Positions 28,206-37,372 of a DNA stretch of 64,000 nt are shown piece after piece. The notes below the pieces were generated by a model. It had not been told where the DNA came from. It did not search any database and was given only the letters and a program-made list of their open reading frames with translations. Each line of letters begins with the position of its first letter. Positions within the stretch are counted from its first letter, which is position 1. A program made the position numbers and the translations under genes. Location of the stretch: the NCBI GenBank assembly GCA_964440805.1, contig CAYTTR010000001.1, positions 62,001-126,000 on the forward strand, read 5' to 3'. This DNA comes from CAYTTR01 sp964440805. Its GTDB lineage: Bacteria > Acidobacteriota > Aminicenantia > Aminicenantales > Aminicenantaceae.

Positions 28206-29543
28206 TTAGGAAAGAGTCTTTCTTTCCTCGGTGAAAAAAATTCCCCTTTTTTTAAGCTCGGACAGCACGGGTTGATAAATAGAAGGGTGGACGGGAATCT
28301 GAATCCCTGTAAGAGGAATTTTTTTATTTAGAATTAACTTGGCTCCGATAGCTGCCGGCAGGCCGACCGTCCTGGCCATAGCCGAGTCTCCGTCAGGCTC
28401 GCCGTAAACTATCATCGAGGATACCACTCTTTCTTTCCTTTGTCCGGGATAAGTGATGTCAACAGTATGCTGAAGAACTATCATATCCCTCTCCCCTTTT
28501 CCATACTGCATTTTTTTTTGCATCTGAAAAGATAAAAGCTCGAGGGGAGATATAGTTTTTTTGGGGAGAGGTTTTTTTCCCAGAAAACCAAGCCATTCTA
28601 AGATTGGCAGTAAAAATAGTTTCTTTTCCTTTTTAAGTTTTTCCTCCAATCTCTCCCTTATTTTTATTTTCTCTCCCTTAATGCCCAATAAACAGGCTGT
28701 ATATTCAAGATAATTTTTTCCCTCTATTTCAGTCCTTTTTTCATTGAAAAAACCTGCTTCTTTTAAGGCATGAATGTTTTTGCACCAGCCCTTATAGCGG
28801 AGAGTTCCGCGGATGAGTGTCTTGACTTTCTCTGTCCCGTATAGTTCACCGTAGGGAAGAGAATTTCCGTTGGGGTAGCCTTCAAATTCACCCAGCTTTC
28901 CTACACTTACTATTTCAGGATTCTTGAAAAGGTCTTCAGCAGAAACCCGGACAGCTTTATCTTTGGAAAGATAGGCGACCGGTCTTTTACAGGCCTGAAG
29001 GACTCCTCGAGGGCTCCAAGAAAACTTGTATTTTAGAGGATTATCAACAGATTCCGGGGAAGGAAGCCCTCCGCAATAAGAAATAAATTCTTCTACCTGG
29101 CCGCCTTTTCTGGCTGCTTCCTGGATGATTCTTGAGGCCTCCATGTGGTCAATTCCCGGATCAAGCCCCATTTCATTGAGCAATAAAACTTCTGCCTTCA
29201 AGGCTTTTTTATGAAGAGACTTTATTCTCTTATCAACATAGGAAGTAGTAATCATCGGCTTGCCTAACTCCACACAGCAGACGGCAATTTCCGGATGATA
29301 TTCTTTGGGAACAATGCTTATGACCAGGTCAGTATGAGAAATGTACTTTTTAAGCTCCTTTCTGTTATTATTCAGGTTGAGACAGACCGCCTCAGCATTG
29401 GGATGGCCGGAGGTTACTTCCTGCGCAGCTGAAAGATTAATGTCAGCAACTGTCACCCGGAATTGGGAGTGAGTCAGAAGCTCCCTAACCAATGGCTTGG
29501 AAACAAAGCCGGCTCCCAGGACAAGAATTCGATTCATTATCAT
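28206..29543 (-). CDS. Saccharopine dehydrogenase family protein
   Basis: Protein of 445 residues starting with the Rossmann motif LVLGAGFVSKPLV. It contains NEMGLDPGIDHM and the LPSPESVDNPLKYKFSWSP region typical of LYS9-type saccharopine dehydrogenases. These enzymes split or form saccharopine at the glutamate-semialdehyde side. The start overlaps the upstream LKR-like gene by 4 bp (ATGA), so the pair reproduces as two genes the bifunctional LKR/SDH of plants and animals. Likely role: lysine breakdown to glutamate and 2-aminoadipate semialdehyde, working with the neighbour; the direction of flux is inferred. Confidence 0.9.
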   Translation of the reverse strand: MIMNRILVLGAGFVSKPLVRELLTHSQFRVTVADINLSAAQEVTSGHPNAEAVCLNLNNNRKELKKYISHTDLVISIVPKEYHPEIAVCCVELGKPMITTSYVDKRIKSLHKKALKAEVLLLNEMGLDPGIDHMEASRIIQEAARKGGQVEEFISYCGGLPSPESVDNPLKYKFSWSPRGVLQACKRPVAYLSKDKAVRVSAEDLFKNPEIVSVGKLGEFEGYPNGNSLPYGELYGTEKVKTLIRGTLRYKGWCKNIHALKEAGFFNEKRTEIEGKNYLEYTACLLGIKGEKIKIRERLEEKLKKEKKLFLLPILEWLGFLGKKPLPKKTISPLELLSFQMQKKMQYGKGERDMIVLQHTVDITYPGQRKERVVSSMIVYGEPDGDSAMARTVGLPAAIGAKLILNKKIPLTGIQIPVHPSIYQPVLSELKKRGIFFTEERKTLS

Positions 29544-30874
29544 GACGGAATATTCTCGATAAACTTTTTCATATAGCTGAAAGAAGGAGTAAATTCTCCC
29601 TGATACAAAATAACTGCTTTTTTCAGCTCTGGAAGCAGGGATAAGGATTCAAAGCTGCTTCCGAAATCAACTTCATCCAGTAGGGGAATATAAGGTTTCA
29701 AGGTTTTACTGAAGAAAACAGAAGACTCCAAAGGAATTACTGCCGGGAGATTATCAATAGCCATAACCGCCACTCCCCTTCCCTCGAATCCACCCGTGAT
29801 TTTTCCTTCTTCGGGATTATAAATATAGACTGGATTGTCCGGAGTTGTGGTCCGGAAATTACATTCGACTGTTCCTTTGATATCACAGGAAATGTCTCCG
29901 ATAACCTTTAAAAGTGGTTGTTTTTTATCAGCCCACAGCTTTTTCAAGGTTTCCAAGGATACAAAATGCGGGAATTGGGGAGACCAATAAATGCAATTCA
30001 TTAAGATTGAGAACTGCTCAAGGTATTGATCAAATATAGAAATATAGCGCTCAGGATACTGATAATATTCATCCAGATTAAACCTTGAAGACGAGTCTTG
30101 CGGCTTAACCATGTGTTCTTCTTTAAAAATAACTTTGTACACTTTATGAGATGAATAAGCCTTTGTTTTGAAGAAATCTTCAAGTTCGCCGGGAGAAATT
30201 TCTTCTACCGGAAGAAGATCAAAAATCTCCTGGGCTCCTCTGGAAACATGACCGTATCCCATAAAACCGCAAATTAAAGGAGTTTGAGAAGGAGGAAGAC
30301 CTTTATTATAAATTTCCCAACCAACTTTCTTGGCTTCTTCTTTTGCCTCCACCAGGCTTCCGTAATGACAAGCCTGTTTCAAAGACAAAAAAGGGCCATC
30401 TTTTTTATCTTCTCTGCTCATTCTTTGACCATAAGCCCAGAGGGTATAAAGCATCCCGGCCTGTCCTGCTTGAATCCCAAAGAACACCAGACGGTTTCCG
30501 TTCTGGTCACTTATTTTCTCGTAATCAATGAGAGTACATTTTTTCTCAGCTAAGGTTCGAAGCATAGGCATATTGTGGGATTGACCCTTAGTGGTATGGG
30601 AAAAGAAGATATACACTTTGTTGTGTTCAATTAACCGGGAAGGAATTTCTTTAACAGCCATAATAACCTGACAACTGGATAGATCTTCATTTACCCTGGC
30701 CCCAACATTAAGGTAGTCTTCGTCTTGGAAAATCCTTATCTGGGAAGGCTGGATAGTTATTTCCAAGTTGTTCTTAAGGCGAAATTCTTTAACATGAGCC
30801 GGAATCAAGGGAACTCTTCTTTCCCACATGTTTTTATCTTCCCGTCTTATCCCTATTCGATTACGTGGCTGCAT
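29540..30874 (-). CDS. Lysine-ketoglutarate reductase-like protein
   Basis: 444 residues with the AlaDH/PNT-type N-terminal fold of LKR. The start GIRREDKNMWERRVPLIP, FFSHTTKGQ, LIDYEKI and the Gly-rich GIQAGQAGML are hallmarks of the LKR half of eukaryotic LKR/SDH. The C-terminal part has CDIKGTVE and AVMAIDNLP, also typical. It should condense lysine with 2-oxoglutarate to saccharopine using NADPH. It is immediately followed by the saccharopine dehydrogenase gene, and divergent from cysS. Confidence 0.9.
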   Translation of the reverse strand: MQPRNRIGIRREDKNMWERRVPLIPAHVKEFRLKNNLEITIQPSQIRIFQDEDYLNVGARVNEDLSSCQVIMAVKEIPSRLIEHNKVYIFFSHTTKGQSHNMPMLRTLAEKKCTLIDYEKISDQNGNRLVFFGIQAGQAGMLYTLWAYGQRMSREDKKDGPFLSLKQACHYGSLVEAKEEAKKVGWEIYNKGLPPSQTPLICGFMGYGHVSRGAQEIFDLLPVEEISPGELEDFFKTKAYSSHKVYKVIFKEEHMVKPQDSSSRFNLDEYYQYPERYISIFDQYLEQFSILMNCIYWSPQFPHFVSLETLKKLWADKKQPLLKVIGDISCDIKGTVECNFRTTTPDNPVYIYNPEEGKITGGFEGRGVAVMAIDNLPAVIPLESSVFFSKTLKPYIPLLDEVDFGSSFESLSLLPELKKAVILYQGEFTPSFSYMKKFIENIPS

Positions 30875-30988
30875 GGGGAATTATCCTTTCGGTTTTCCTT
30901 GTCTGTACGAGATATTGTTTTTAGAAGGCTCAATTAAATTTTAGCATGGGATTATGACATAAAATCCCGGCAGGGTCAATTTACCTTA

Positions 30989-31017
30989 TTGACCTCGGTT
31001 TAGAATTCCCTTAATAT
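30989..31017 (+). promoter_or_regulatory. cysS promoter
   Basis: TTGACC, a 17-bp spacer and TAATAT; the -10 box ends 7 bp before the ATG, predicting transcription start at the start codon. No Shine-Dalgarno is present. Confidence 0.7.
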
Positions 31018-31024
31018 CTTTTTT

Positions 31025-32434
31025 ATGATTCGTTTTTACAATACTCTCGGAGGGAGGATAGAGGCCTTTCGTCCCCTCGAGCCGGGAAAAGTAAGGCTCT
31101 ATACCTGCGGTCCCACTGTCTACGATTACGCCCATATAGGAAACTTCAGGGCTTATGTTTTCGAAGACCTGCTGAAGCGGTTTCTTAAGGAGTCAGGCTA
31201 TAAAGTTACCCAGGTAATGAATATTACCGATGTGGACGACAAAACAATTACCGGTTCCAAAAAAGAAGGGGTATCTCTTTCCCAATACACCCAAAAATAT
31301 ATTGACGCTTTTTTCGAAGACATTGACAAACTGAATATCCAGCGGGCCGATTTCTATCCCCGGGCCACCCGGCACATTCCGGAAATGGTGACAATCATCA
31401 AGGGGCTTCTGGAAAAAGGTTATGCCTACCGAAAAGAAGGCTCCATTTACTTCAATATCTCCAAGTTCAAGAACTATGGAAAACTTTCCAGGGTAAACCT
31501 TACCGAACTTAAAACCGGTATCCGCATCGATGCTGATGAGTATGAAAAAGAAAGCATCCATGATTTTGCTCTCTGGAAAGAAAAAAAAGACAACGAGCCT
31601 TATTGGGACACAGAATTGGGCCCTGGCCGACCCGGCTGGCACATCGAATGTTCAGCCATGAGCACCAAGTATCTGGGTGAAACTTTCGATATCCACTGCG
31701 GAGGAGTAGATAATATTTTCCCCCATCACGAAAATGAAATAGCCCAGTCGGAGGCCTTTTCCGGCAAAAAATTTGTAAACTTTTGGCTCCACTGCCATCA
31801 CCTGGTAGTTGAAGGCGAAAAAATGTCCAAGTCCAAGGGAAACCAGTTCACTTTACGCGACCTTGTGGCCAAAGGAGTTGATCCGCTATCTCTTAGATTT
31901 CTTCTGCTAACCACTCATTACAGAAAGATGCTTAATTTTACTTTTGATTCCCTGAAACAAGCTGAAGCCTCTATTCAAAGAATCAAAGATTTTCTCTATG
32001 AAATACGCTTTTGTAAATTATCACCTGGAAATAATCCTCAAATAAAAACTTTATTATTGCAAACTGAGGAAAAATTCTTTTCGTCCTTGAGCGATGATCT
32101 AAACATTTCTGCTGCCCTCTCTTCTCTCTTCGAAATGATACGGAAAGTAAATACAGCCTTGAATGAGGGGGATCTTTTTTCAGAAGACCAGGAAACCGTC
32201 CTTGAAGTGGTTAATAAAATTAACCGGATACTAGCCGTACTTCCTCCTGAGGAAGAAGCTGAACTCCCCCCAGAAATTCTTAACAAAATTGAGCAACGGC
32301 AAAAAGCCAGAGCGGAAAAGAATTTCGCTGAAGCTGACCGGATAAGAAATGAACTATTAGAACAGGGTATTCTGCTGGAAGATACCAAAGAAGGAGTCAG
32401 GTGGAAAATTGTCCGGCCTGGAATGAAAAAATAG
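31025..32434 (+). CDS. cysS: Cysteinyl-tRNA synthetase
   Basis: Class I synthetase of 469 residues. The HIGH-type motif is YAHIGN (35-40), Cys28 begins the zinc site, and further zinc ligands lie in HIECSAMS and HHENEIAQ. KMSKSKGN is near residue 270, and the DALR and C-terminal helical regions follow (LLEQGILLEDTKEGVRWK). Normal length. The ATG is 7 bp from the -10 box and lacks a ribosome-binding site. It is divergent from the lysine genes and followed by yraN. Confidence 0.98.
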   Translation: MIRFYNTLGGRIEAFRPLEPGKVRLYTCGPTVYDYAHIGNFRAYVFEDLLKRFLKESGYKVTQVMNITDVDDKTITGSKKEGVSLSQYTQKYIDAFFEDIDKLNIQRADFYPRATRHIPEMVTIIKGLLEKGYAYRKEGSIYFNISKFKNYGKLSRVNLTELKTGIRIDADEYEKESIHDFALWKEKKDNEPYWDTELGPGRPGWHIECSAMSTKYLGETFDIHCGGVDNIFPHHENEIAQSEAFSGKKFVNFWLHCHHLVVEGEKMSKSKGNQFTLRDLVAKGVDPLSLRFLLLTTHYRKMLNFTFDSLKQAEASIQRIKDFLYEIRFCKLSPGNNPQIKTLLLQTEEKFFSSLSDDLNISAALSSLFEMIRKVNTALNEGDLFSEDQETVLEVVNKINRILAVLPPEEEAELPPEILNKIEQRQKARAEKNFAEADRIRNELLEQGILLEDTKEGVRWKIVRPGMKK

Positions 32435-32494
32435 AGTCTTTTGACTGTAGTTTAAAGCTGGAATCTGTTTCTTTAGTGAAAAATGTTTTAAAAC

Positions 32495-32854
32495 ATGAAT
32501 AGTTCGCATCTTATTACAGGGAAAAAAGGGGAAGCCTTTGCTATCGAATATCTAAAAAAAACTGGTTATAAGCTTCTTGCTAAAAGATACCGTTACCACC
32601 GTGGTGAAATAGATATAATTGCTAGAGAAGGAAATACTCTGGTTTTTATTGAAGTAAAAACCCGTAAAACCACAGAGTTCGGCTATCCCGAGGAATCGGT
32701 TTCCCCCGCCAAGCAGAATAAGCTTAAAAAAACCGCTTATGGTTATTTGGAAGAAAACAAATTCTTTGGCCAGCCGTGCCGTTTTGATGTAATCTCTTTA
32801 GTCCTCAATGAAAACGGAAAGTTTGACCTTCACCATATTAAAGATGCTTTCTAA
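32495..32854 (+). CDS. YraN/UPF0102 family endonuclease-like protein
   Basis: Small protein of 119 residues with the PD-(D/E)xK fold of the YraN family. It carries GEIDIIAREG and VFIEVKTRK, which supply the acidic and lysine catalytic positions. N-terminal GKKGEAFAIEYL is also typical. Exact role is unknown; family members are linked to DNA processing or recombination. It lies 60 bp after cysS on the same strand. Confidence 0.93.
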   Translation: MNSSHLITGKKGEAFAIEYLKKTGYKLLAKRYRYHRGEIDIIAREGNTLVFIEVKTRKTTEFGYPEESVSPAKQNKLKKTAYGYLEENKFFGQPCRFDVISLVLNENGKFDLHHIKDAF

Positions 32855-32905
32855 CCTGGAATATCCAAAAATAGCAGATTAATGACTCGTGAATAATCCA
32901 GGTTA
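32852..32905. terminator. Convergent-gene inverted repeat
   Basis: TAACCTGGA and TCCAGGTTA form a perfect 9-bp inverted repeat with a 36-nt spacer between the ends of yraN and the S9 peptidase gene. No clear T-run follows, so termination would be Rho-dependent or weak. Confidence 0.35.
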
Positions 32906-32921
32906 AGTATCAGTGAGAATT

Positions 32922-35021
32922 TTATTCTTTCTTATTTTTTAAATAGCGGTCAAAAAAGTCGGCCGCAGCAGAATAAACTTTAAGCCAATTTTGATGCCGA
33001 AGGAAGCCGTGAACTTCATCCGGAATTATCAGTAATTCAATCTCAGCCTTTTTGAGTTGGCGAAGTTTTTGTACTAAATCTGTAGTCTGAATGAAATCAA
33101 CGTTTCTATCGTCGTCCCCATGTACAAAAAGAACAGGCGATGTCCAGAAATAGACGTCGGCCACAGGAGATGACCGGAAAGCAGAGCTCATCATTTCTTC
33201 TCCACTAATTCCCCAGCCGCCGCCGTTTCTTCTTCTGCCCCGCAATGACCAGTCATGAACACCGTGGAGGTCAACACCGGCTGCAAAAAGTTCTGAATCC
33301 CGGGCTAATCCCAAGGCTGTCAGATAACCTCCATAAGAACCACCCCAGAGACCTATTTTTTCAGGATCTACCTCCGGACGCTTTTGGAGATATCGTCCGG
33401 CAGTCACAATATCCTGGTATTCAGATGCTCCTCTTGGTCCTTGGTTCGGAGCTGTTCTAAAATCATACCCGTAGCCGATACCTGATCTGAAATTAACCGA
33501 AAAAACAACATATCCAAGAGAACAAAGATATTGATTTAAAGCATAAGCATTGTGGTAGTAGCCTCTCATGTGCCAGCCAAGAAGCATTTGACGGATAGGA
33601 CCGCCGTGCATGAAGATTACTGCTGGTCTTTTATCTCCAGATTTCGCCTCTTTGGGAAGAAAAAGCTGGCCGTGAATTTTTAAGCCGTCCGGAGCTTTAA
33701 GTATAACCTGCTTTGGTTTAACTAATAATTCCTTAGGAAAATCATCTGGGATAAGTTCAGGTGCTAATAGCTCAATTCCATCTTTACCCCCTCTCATAAT
33801 TGCCGGGGCTGCCGGTTGAGACGAAGTGGAACAGAAAAATACCAAGTCCTTGTTTTCTTTGGTTAGAACAGGTGCCCATTCAATACCTTCTCCCTTGGTT
33901 AACTGACTTACTTTTCCTCCGGAAACACTTACCGACCAAAGATGTCTACGGTCAATGTCATTAGCATTTGAATTGAAGATTATGGTCTTTCCGTCGGTCG
34001 AAAGGAAGCTGTCCTCAACCTCAAACTCACCAGGAGTAAGACAAATAAGTGAGCCTTCTTTAAGAGGAAGAGAGTAAAGATGCATCCAGCCTTCATGCTC
34101 AGAGTAAAAAACCAGGTGACCATCAGCTGCCCAGCGCAGAGTCTCGGCAGGATAATACTGGGCAAACCCACCGGTTTCATTGGGGCAGCGCCATACTTCT
34201 CGGGCTGTTTTTTTCTCCACCTCAGCCACCATTATTGAAAAAGATCTGCCACCACGGAATGAGTATTCTCCCACTCCGGGAAATCTAATAAAGGCCAGAA
34301 ACTTCCCGCAGGGAGACCAAACCGGATACCCATCTCTATCTACGGAAGGAACAAGCCAGGTGATTTTGTGAGATTCAAAATCATAGAGGCCGATAAAACT
34401 ATGGCCTTCTCTCGAGCTGACAAAAGCCAGTTTCTTTCCATCTGGCGACCACCGGGGTGAACCATTACGTCCCCTGGCTTTAAAAAGAAGCCGTGACTTA
34501 CTTTCTTCTTCAAGGGAACAATAAATTATTTTACCTCTAAGGGAATAAACAATTTCGTTTTTTACTGGAGAAGGAAGAGGATTATTCCCCTCCCCTATTT
34601 TCCAGGGTTCTCCACCAGCCACTGGAACTGCCCAGACAGTCTGCTCCACTCCATCGGGATCAGAAGTGGGATTCGGGTATTCACCAGCTCGGTTAGCATT
34701 TCCTCCCCAAACATATACCAGGATTGTTCCGTCATAGTTAAAAGAAAGGGAACCCAATTCCTGCCCGTCATCAAGATCGTAACCGGTTAACTGAATAGCT
34801 TTGTATTCCGGTCCGTTGGCGATCCAAATATTCCTTTTTCCTTCCTGATTGAAGACCCAGGCAACCGTGTCACCTGCCGGAGAAACAGTCAAATTGGAGG
34901 GAAAAGCATAACTCATTACTTGTTCCAGGGTGAATTGCTGCTCTGCAGCGGCTGCTCCAATGGACATAAAAGAAATAAAAATAAGCAAAAACATCAAATT
35001 TGTCGGTTTGTTTAATCTCAT
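32922..35021 (-). CDS. Exported S9-family prolyl oligopeptidase-like peptidase
   Basis: About 699 residues from the ATG at 35021, chosen because GGAGG lies 8 bp upstream and a signal peptide follows; upstream residues are non-homologous. The N-terminal half is a β-propeller with WD40-like PD40 repeats such as SPRWSPDGKKLAFVS. The C-terminal α/β-hydrolase has the nucleophile in GLWGGSYGGYL, Asp in FVHGDDDRNV and His in DEVHGFL. It likely cleaves short peptides in the periplasm, in line with other peptidases of this region. Confidence 0.93.
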   Translation of the reverse strand: MRLNKPTNLMFLLIFISFMSIGAAAAEQQFTLEQVMSYAFPSNLTVSPAGDTVAWVFNQEGKRNIWIANGPEYKAIQLTGYDLDDGQELGSLSFNYDGTILVYVWGGNANRAGEYPNPTSDPDGVEQTVWAVPVAGGEPWKIGEGNNPLPSPVKNEIVYSLRGKIIYCSLEEESKSRLLFKARGRNGSPRWSPDGKKLAFVSSREGHSFIGLYDFESHKITWLVPSVDRDGYPVWSPCGKFLAFIRFPGVGEYSFRGGRSFSIMVAEVEKKTAREVWRCPNETGGFAQYYPAETLRWAADGHLVFYSEHEGWMHLYSLPLKEGSLICLTPGEFEVEDSFLSTDGKTIIFNSNANDIDRRHLWSVSVSGGKVSQLTKGEGIEWAPVLTKENKDLVFFCSTSSQPAAPAIMRGGKDGIELLAPELIPDDFPKELLVKPKQVILKAPDGLKIHGQLFLPKEAKSGDKRPAVIFMHGGPIRQMLLGWHMRGYYHNAYALNQYLCSLGYVVFSVNFRSGIGYGYDFRTAPNQGPRGASEYQDIVTAGRYLQKRPEVDPEKIGLWGGSYGGYLTALGLARDSELFAAGVDLHGVHDWSLRGRRRNGGGWGISGEEMMSSAFRSSPVADVYFWTSPVLFVHGDDDRNVDFIQTTDLVQKLRQLKKAEIELLIIPDEVHGFLRHQNWLKVYSAAADFFDRYLKNKKE

Positions 35022-35058
35022 TAAGATATCCTCCTTCAATAAATTAAAAAAATCGTTT

Positions 35059-35571
35059 TTATTTTGCTGGCTGCGGCTTGACCAGCCAGAAAGGGCCAAC
35101 CGGATACACTAAAGAGCGGTCAGGACTTTCATTTAAAAGCTGTTCGATGGATTTATTAAACACCGGATGAATTTTGTCCGGAGCAATTTCTGTCAAGGGG
35201 ATTAAAACAAAGTTGCGTTTCTCCAGGCGTGGATGGGGAACGGTCAGCCAAGGAGTTTTAATAATCTGATTTTCCACCAAAATAATGTCGATATCAATCA
35301 ATCGAGGCCCTTTGGTTTCATCTCTAATCCGGCCTTGTTTTAATTCTATTTGTTGGATAATAAGAAGAATTTTCTGCGGGGACAAAAAACTTTCTCCTAT
35401 TACAGCACAATTTAAAAACCATGGTTGTTCAATAAAATCAACCGGTTGGGTTTCATAGAGGGAAGATACCTGAAGGAGTTTAAGACCTTCTTTCTCCAAA
35501 GCCCGGAGAGCCCGGATTAGATTTGTCCTTCTAACCTCTAAATTACTGCCGAGACTGAAATAATATTTCAA
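35059..35571 (-). CDS. folK: 2-amino-4-hydroxy-6-hydroxymethyldihydropteridine pyrophosphokinase
   Basis: HPPK of 170 residues that transfers pyrophosphate from ATP in folate synthesis. It starts YYFSLGSNL, has SSLYETQPVDFIEQPWFLNCAV and the signature GPRLIDIDIIL with the Mg-binding Asp pair, then VPHPRLEKRNFVLIPL. It lies just upstream of the S9 peptidase gene on the same strand. Confidence 0.96.
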   Translation of the reverse strand: MKYYFSLGSNLEVRRTNLIRALRALEKEGLKLLQVSSLYETQPVDFIEQPWFLNCAVIGESFLSPQKILLIIQQIELKQGRIRDETKGPRLIDIDIILVENQIIKTPWLTVPHPRLEKRNFVLIPLTEIAPDKIHPVFNKSIEQLLNESPDRSLVYPVGPFWLVKPQPAK

Positions 35572-35651
35572 GAGAAAATTATATTACCATCATAAAAAAT
35601 TTTTCTCAAAGACTTGATTTTTTTTTAAAGAAACTTCATTATACCCCACTT

Positions 35652-35999
35652 ATGCAAAAAGTAGCTAAATGGAGAATTCAGGAATTAGGCCAAAGCCTAC
35701 TCTCTTTAACCAGGATCCTTCATAAAGGAAACAATTGGGAATGGTCTCGTGTTTTCCAGCACTACCACGACGAGGCCGAATACCTGCTGGAAAACCAATT
35801 ATTTGATCTGAATTCATTAAAAAATCTTGTCCGCAATATTCGCATTTGTTTTGAAAACTCAACCTTGCAGAATATCGACCTTGAACCCGAGTATTACCAA
35901 AAAAATAATTCTCTTATCAGTGATTTCATGAATGAGACGGAGCGGCTGGAACAGATTCTGGAAGAAATCGAAGAACAAACCACTGAATATATCTGTTGA
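35652..35999 (+). CDS. Hypothetical protein, mostly helical
   Basis: 115 residues, soluble and predicted largely α-helical, with two Cys only. No motif is recognised. The ATG start is preceded by an AT-rich region without a clear ribosome-binding site. It is divergent from folK and convergent with the cyclase-like gene. A gene is supported by open frame length and an isolated position, not by homology. Confidence 0.55.
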   Translation: MQKVAKWRIQELGQSLLSLTRILHKGNNWEWSRVFQHYHDEAEYLLENQLFDLNSLKNLVRNIRICFENSTLQNIDLEPEYYQKNNSLISDFMNETERLEQILEEIEEQTTEYIC

Positions 36000-36019
36000 A
36001 GAAAAAATCTGGACTTGTT

Positions 36020-37003
36020 TTAAATTTCAAGGATTCTGAAAAATTTTAACACTCTAAGAACAGCAAAAGTCACCCACAGGTGGTCTTCAAGGGTTGCTTT
36101 CTCGTATCCTGCCTGCCAATATCCCTGAGGAGTTTGTTTTTTTTGCAGCCAATGGAGGGCAGTTTGTATCCGCCGGTCTTCAATGGGAAAACCAAGTCTG
36201 GAGAGGGTATCAAGGCTGCTGAGGATGTCGGTAGCCCAGAATGGATAAATAATTTCTTCCCAGTAAAAAGCTTCCTTCCGATCATCATAGAGGTCTTGTT
36301 TGAAAAATCTGCCGGCCAAAAACTCTCCTGCTATGCGGACTTCCGGGCTTTCCCTCCATTTGGAACTTAAGCTCAAGGCTCTCAAAGCCATTCCAGTTAC
36401 TAAGTGTGAGGAAGGTTTTGTTCTATCAGGTCGAATGGGTTCAAATTGTTGAGGATTTTTATTGGAATATCTATCTTTCAAGGTTTCTTTATCTACTGTC
36501 CTGTAAGGAATAGCCCACCCTCCATCCTCCTGGCGGTTATCGATCAGCCACTGAAAACCCTTTTGCGTTCTGGAGTCCATGTCCAGACCTAAAAGGCACA
36601 GTACTTCCAGCGTAAGTGAATGATAAGTTGGAGCAAACTCATTGAGATAAGCTCCGCGGAAATCACCTTCTTCGCTTTGAGTTGAGTAGAGAAATTCAAC
36701 TGCTCTTTGAATTCCATCATCATCAAAAGTACATCCATATATGTAGAGCTTGAGAATGTTCTGGAGAGTTTCCACAATAAAATGAGTTTTTTCCCAACGG
36801 GATTCGCTCCCTGATTTCTTCCGGCCCCAGCCTCCATAGGGTAGCTGGCTCTCCAGAATCCTGATGCGTTCGGCATACTTTTTCAGGTTTTTCTTCTCTC
36901 TGTCAACAGGCACCTGAAGAATATCTTTCTTCAACCAGAAAAGTATGGGGAGATTCCCCCTCGCCAGGAGAAACTCAATAGCCCTATTGGTCTTGAATTT
37001 CAT
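36020..37003 (-). CDS. Prenyltransferase/squalene-cyclase-like repeat protein
   Basis: Soluble 327-residue (α/α)-barrel protein with repeated QW-like motifs (QSEEGDFRG, RQEDGGWAIP, KQTPQGYWQAG) as in terpene cyclases and prenyltransferase β-subunits. It lacks a recognisable DxDD catalytic motif and is half the length of squalene-hopene cyclase. It is probably not a classical cyclase and may bind small molecules or lipids. It follows a cupin and a D-aminoacylase gene in one unit. Confidence 0.75.
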   Translation of the reverse strand: MKFKTNRAIEFLLARGNLPILFWLKKDILQVPVDREKKNLKKYAERIRILESQLPYGGWGRKKSGSESRWEKTHFIVETLQNILKLYIYGCTFDDDGIQRAVEFLYSTQSEEGDFRGAYLNEFAPTYHSLTLEVLCLLGLDMDSRTQKGFQWLIDNRQEDGGWAIPYRTVDKETLKDRYSNKNPQQFEPIRPDRTKPSSHLVTGMALRALSLSSKWRESPEVRIAGEFLAGRFFKQDLYDDRKEAFYWEEIIYPFWATDILSSLDTLSRLGFPIEDRRIQTALHWLQKKQTPQGYWQAGYEKATLEDHLWVTFAVLRVLKFFRILEI

Positions 37004-37018
37004 GGAACTTTTTTTCTT

Positions 37019-37372
37019 TCAGACGGAATCCTCCTGATTTAGAATAATGCACAAAAACTCAAACGGTTCATTGGAGGTATTCCTGAATTGATGTCTTTCC
37101 CCAGGTTTAATGAAGACAACTGAGTCCCGTTCCAAGATATTTTCTTTACCCTCTTCATCAACCACCTCTCCCCTTCCCTTTTCTACTTTGACCAAATGTT
37201 CAAAAGGATGGGAATGGTCATAGGTATGTCCTCCGGGTTCAAGGCGAAAAAGCCTCATAACAATATTTATTGAGCCGTCTTGCGGCCCTAAAAGTATTTT
37301 TCTTTTAACTCCTTTAATATCGGGCTGTTCGAGCTTGGTTTCTTGAACCTTGCTTATTTTTTTAATTATCAA
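37019..37372 (-). CDS. Small cupin-domain protein
   Basis: Single cupin barrel of 117 residues. Motif 1 is GGHTYDHSHPFEHLVKVEKGRG and motif 2 ERHQFRNTSNEPFEF. His and Glu ligands for a metal are in place. It could be a dioxygenase, isomerase or sugar-binding regulator; the sequence does not decide. The ATG overlaps the D-aminoacylase stop by 4 bp. Confidence 0.85.
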   Translation of the reverse strand: MIIKKISKVQETKLEQPDIKGVKRKILLGPQDGSINIVMRLFRLEPGGHTYDHSHPFEHLVKVEKGRGEVVDEEGKENILERDSVVFIKPGERHQFRNTSNEPFEFLCIILNQEDSV

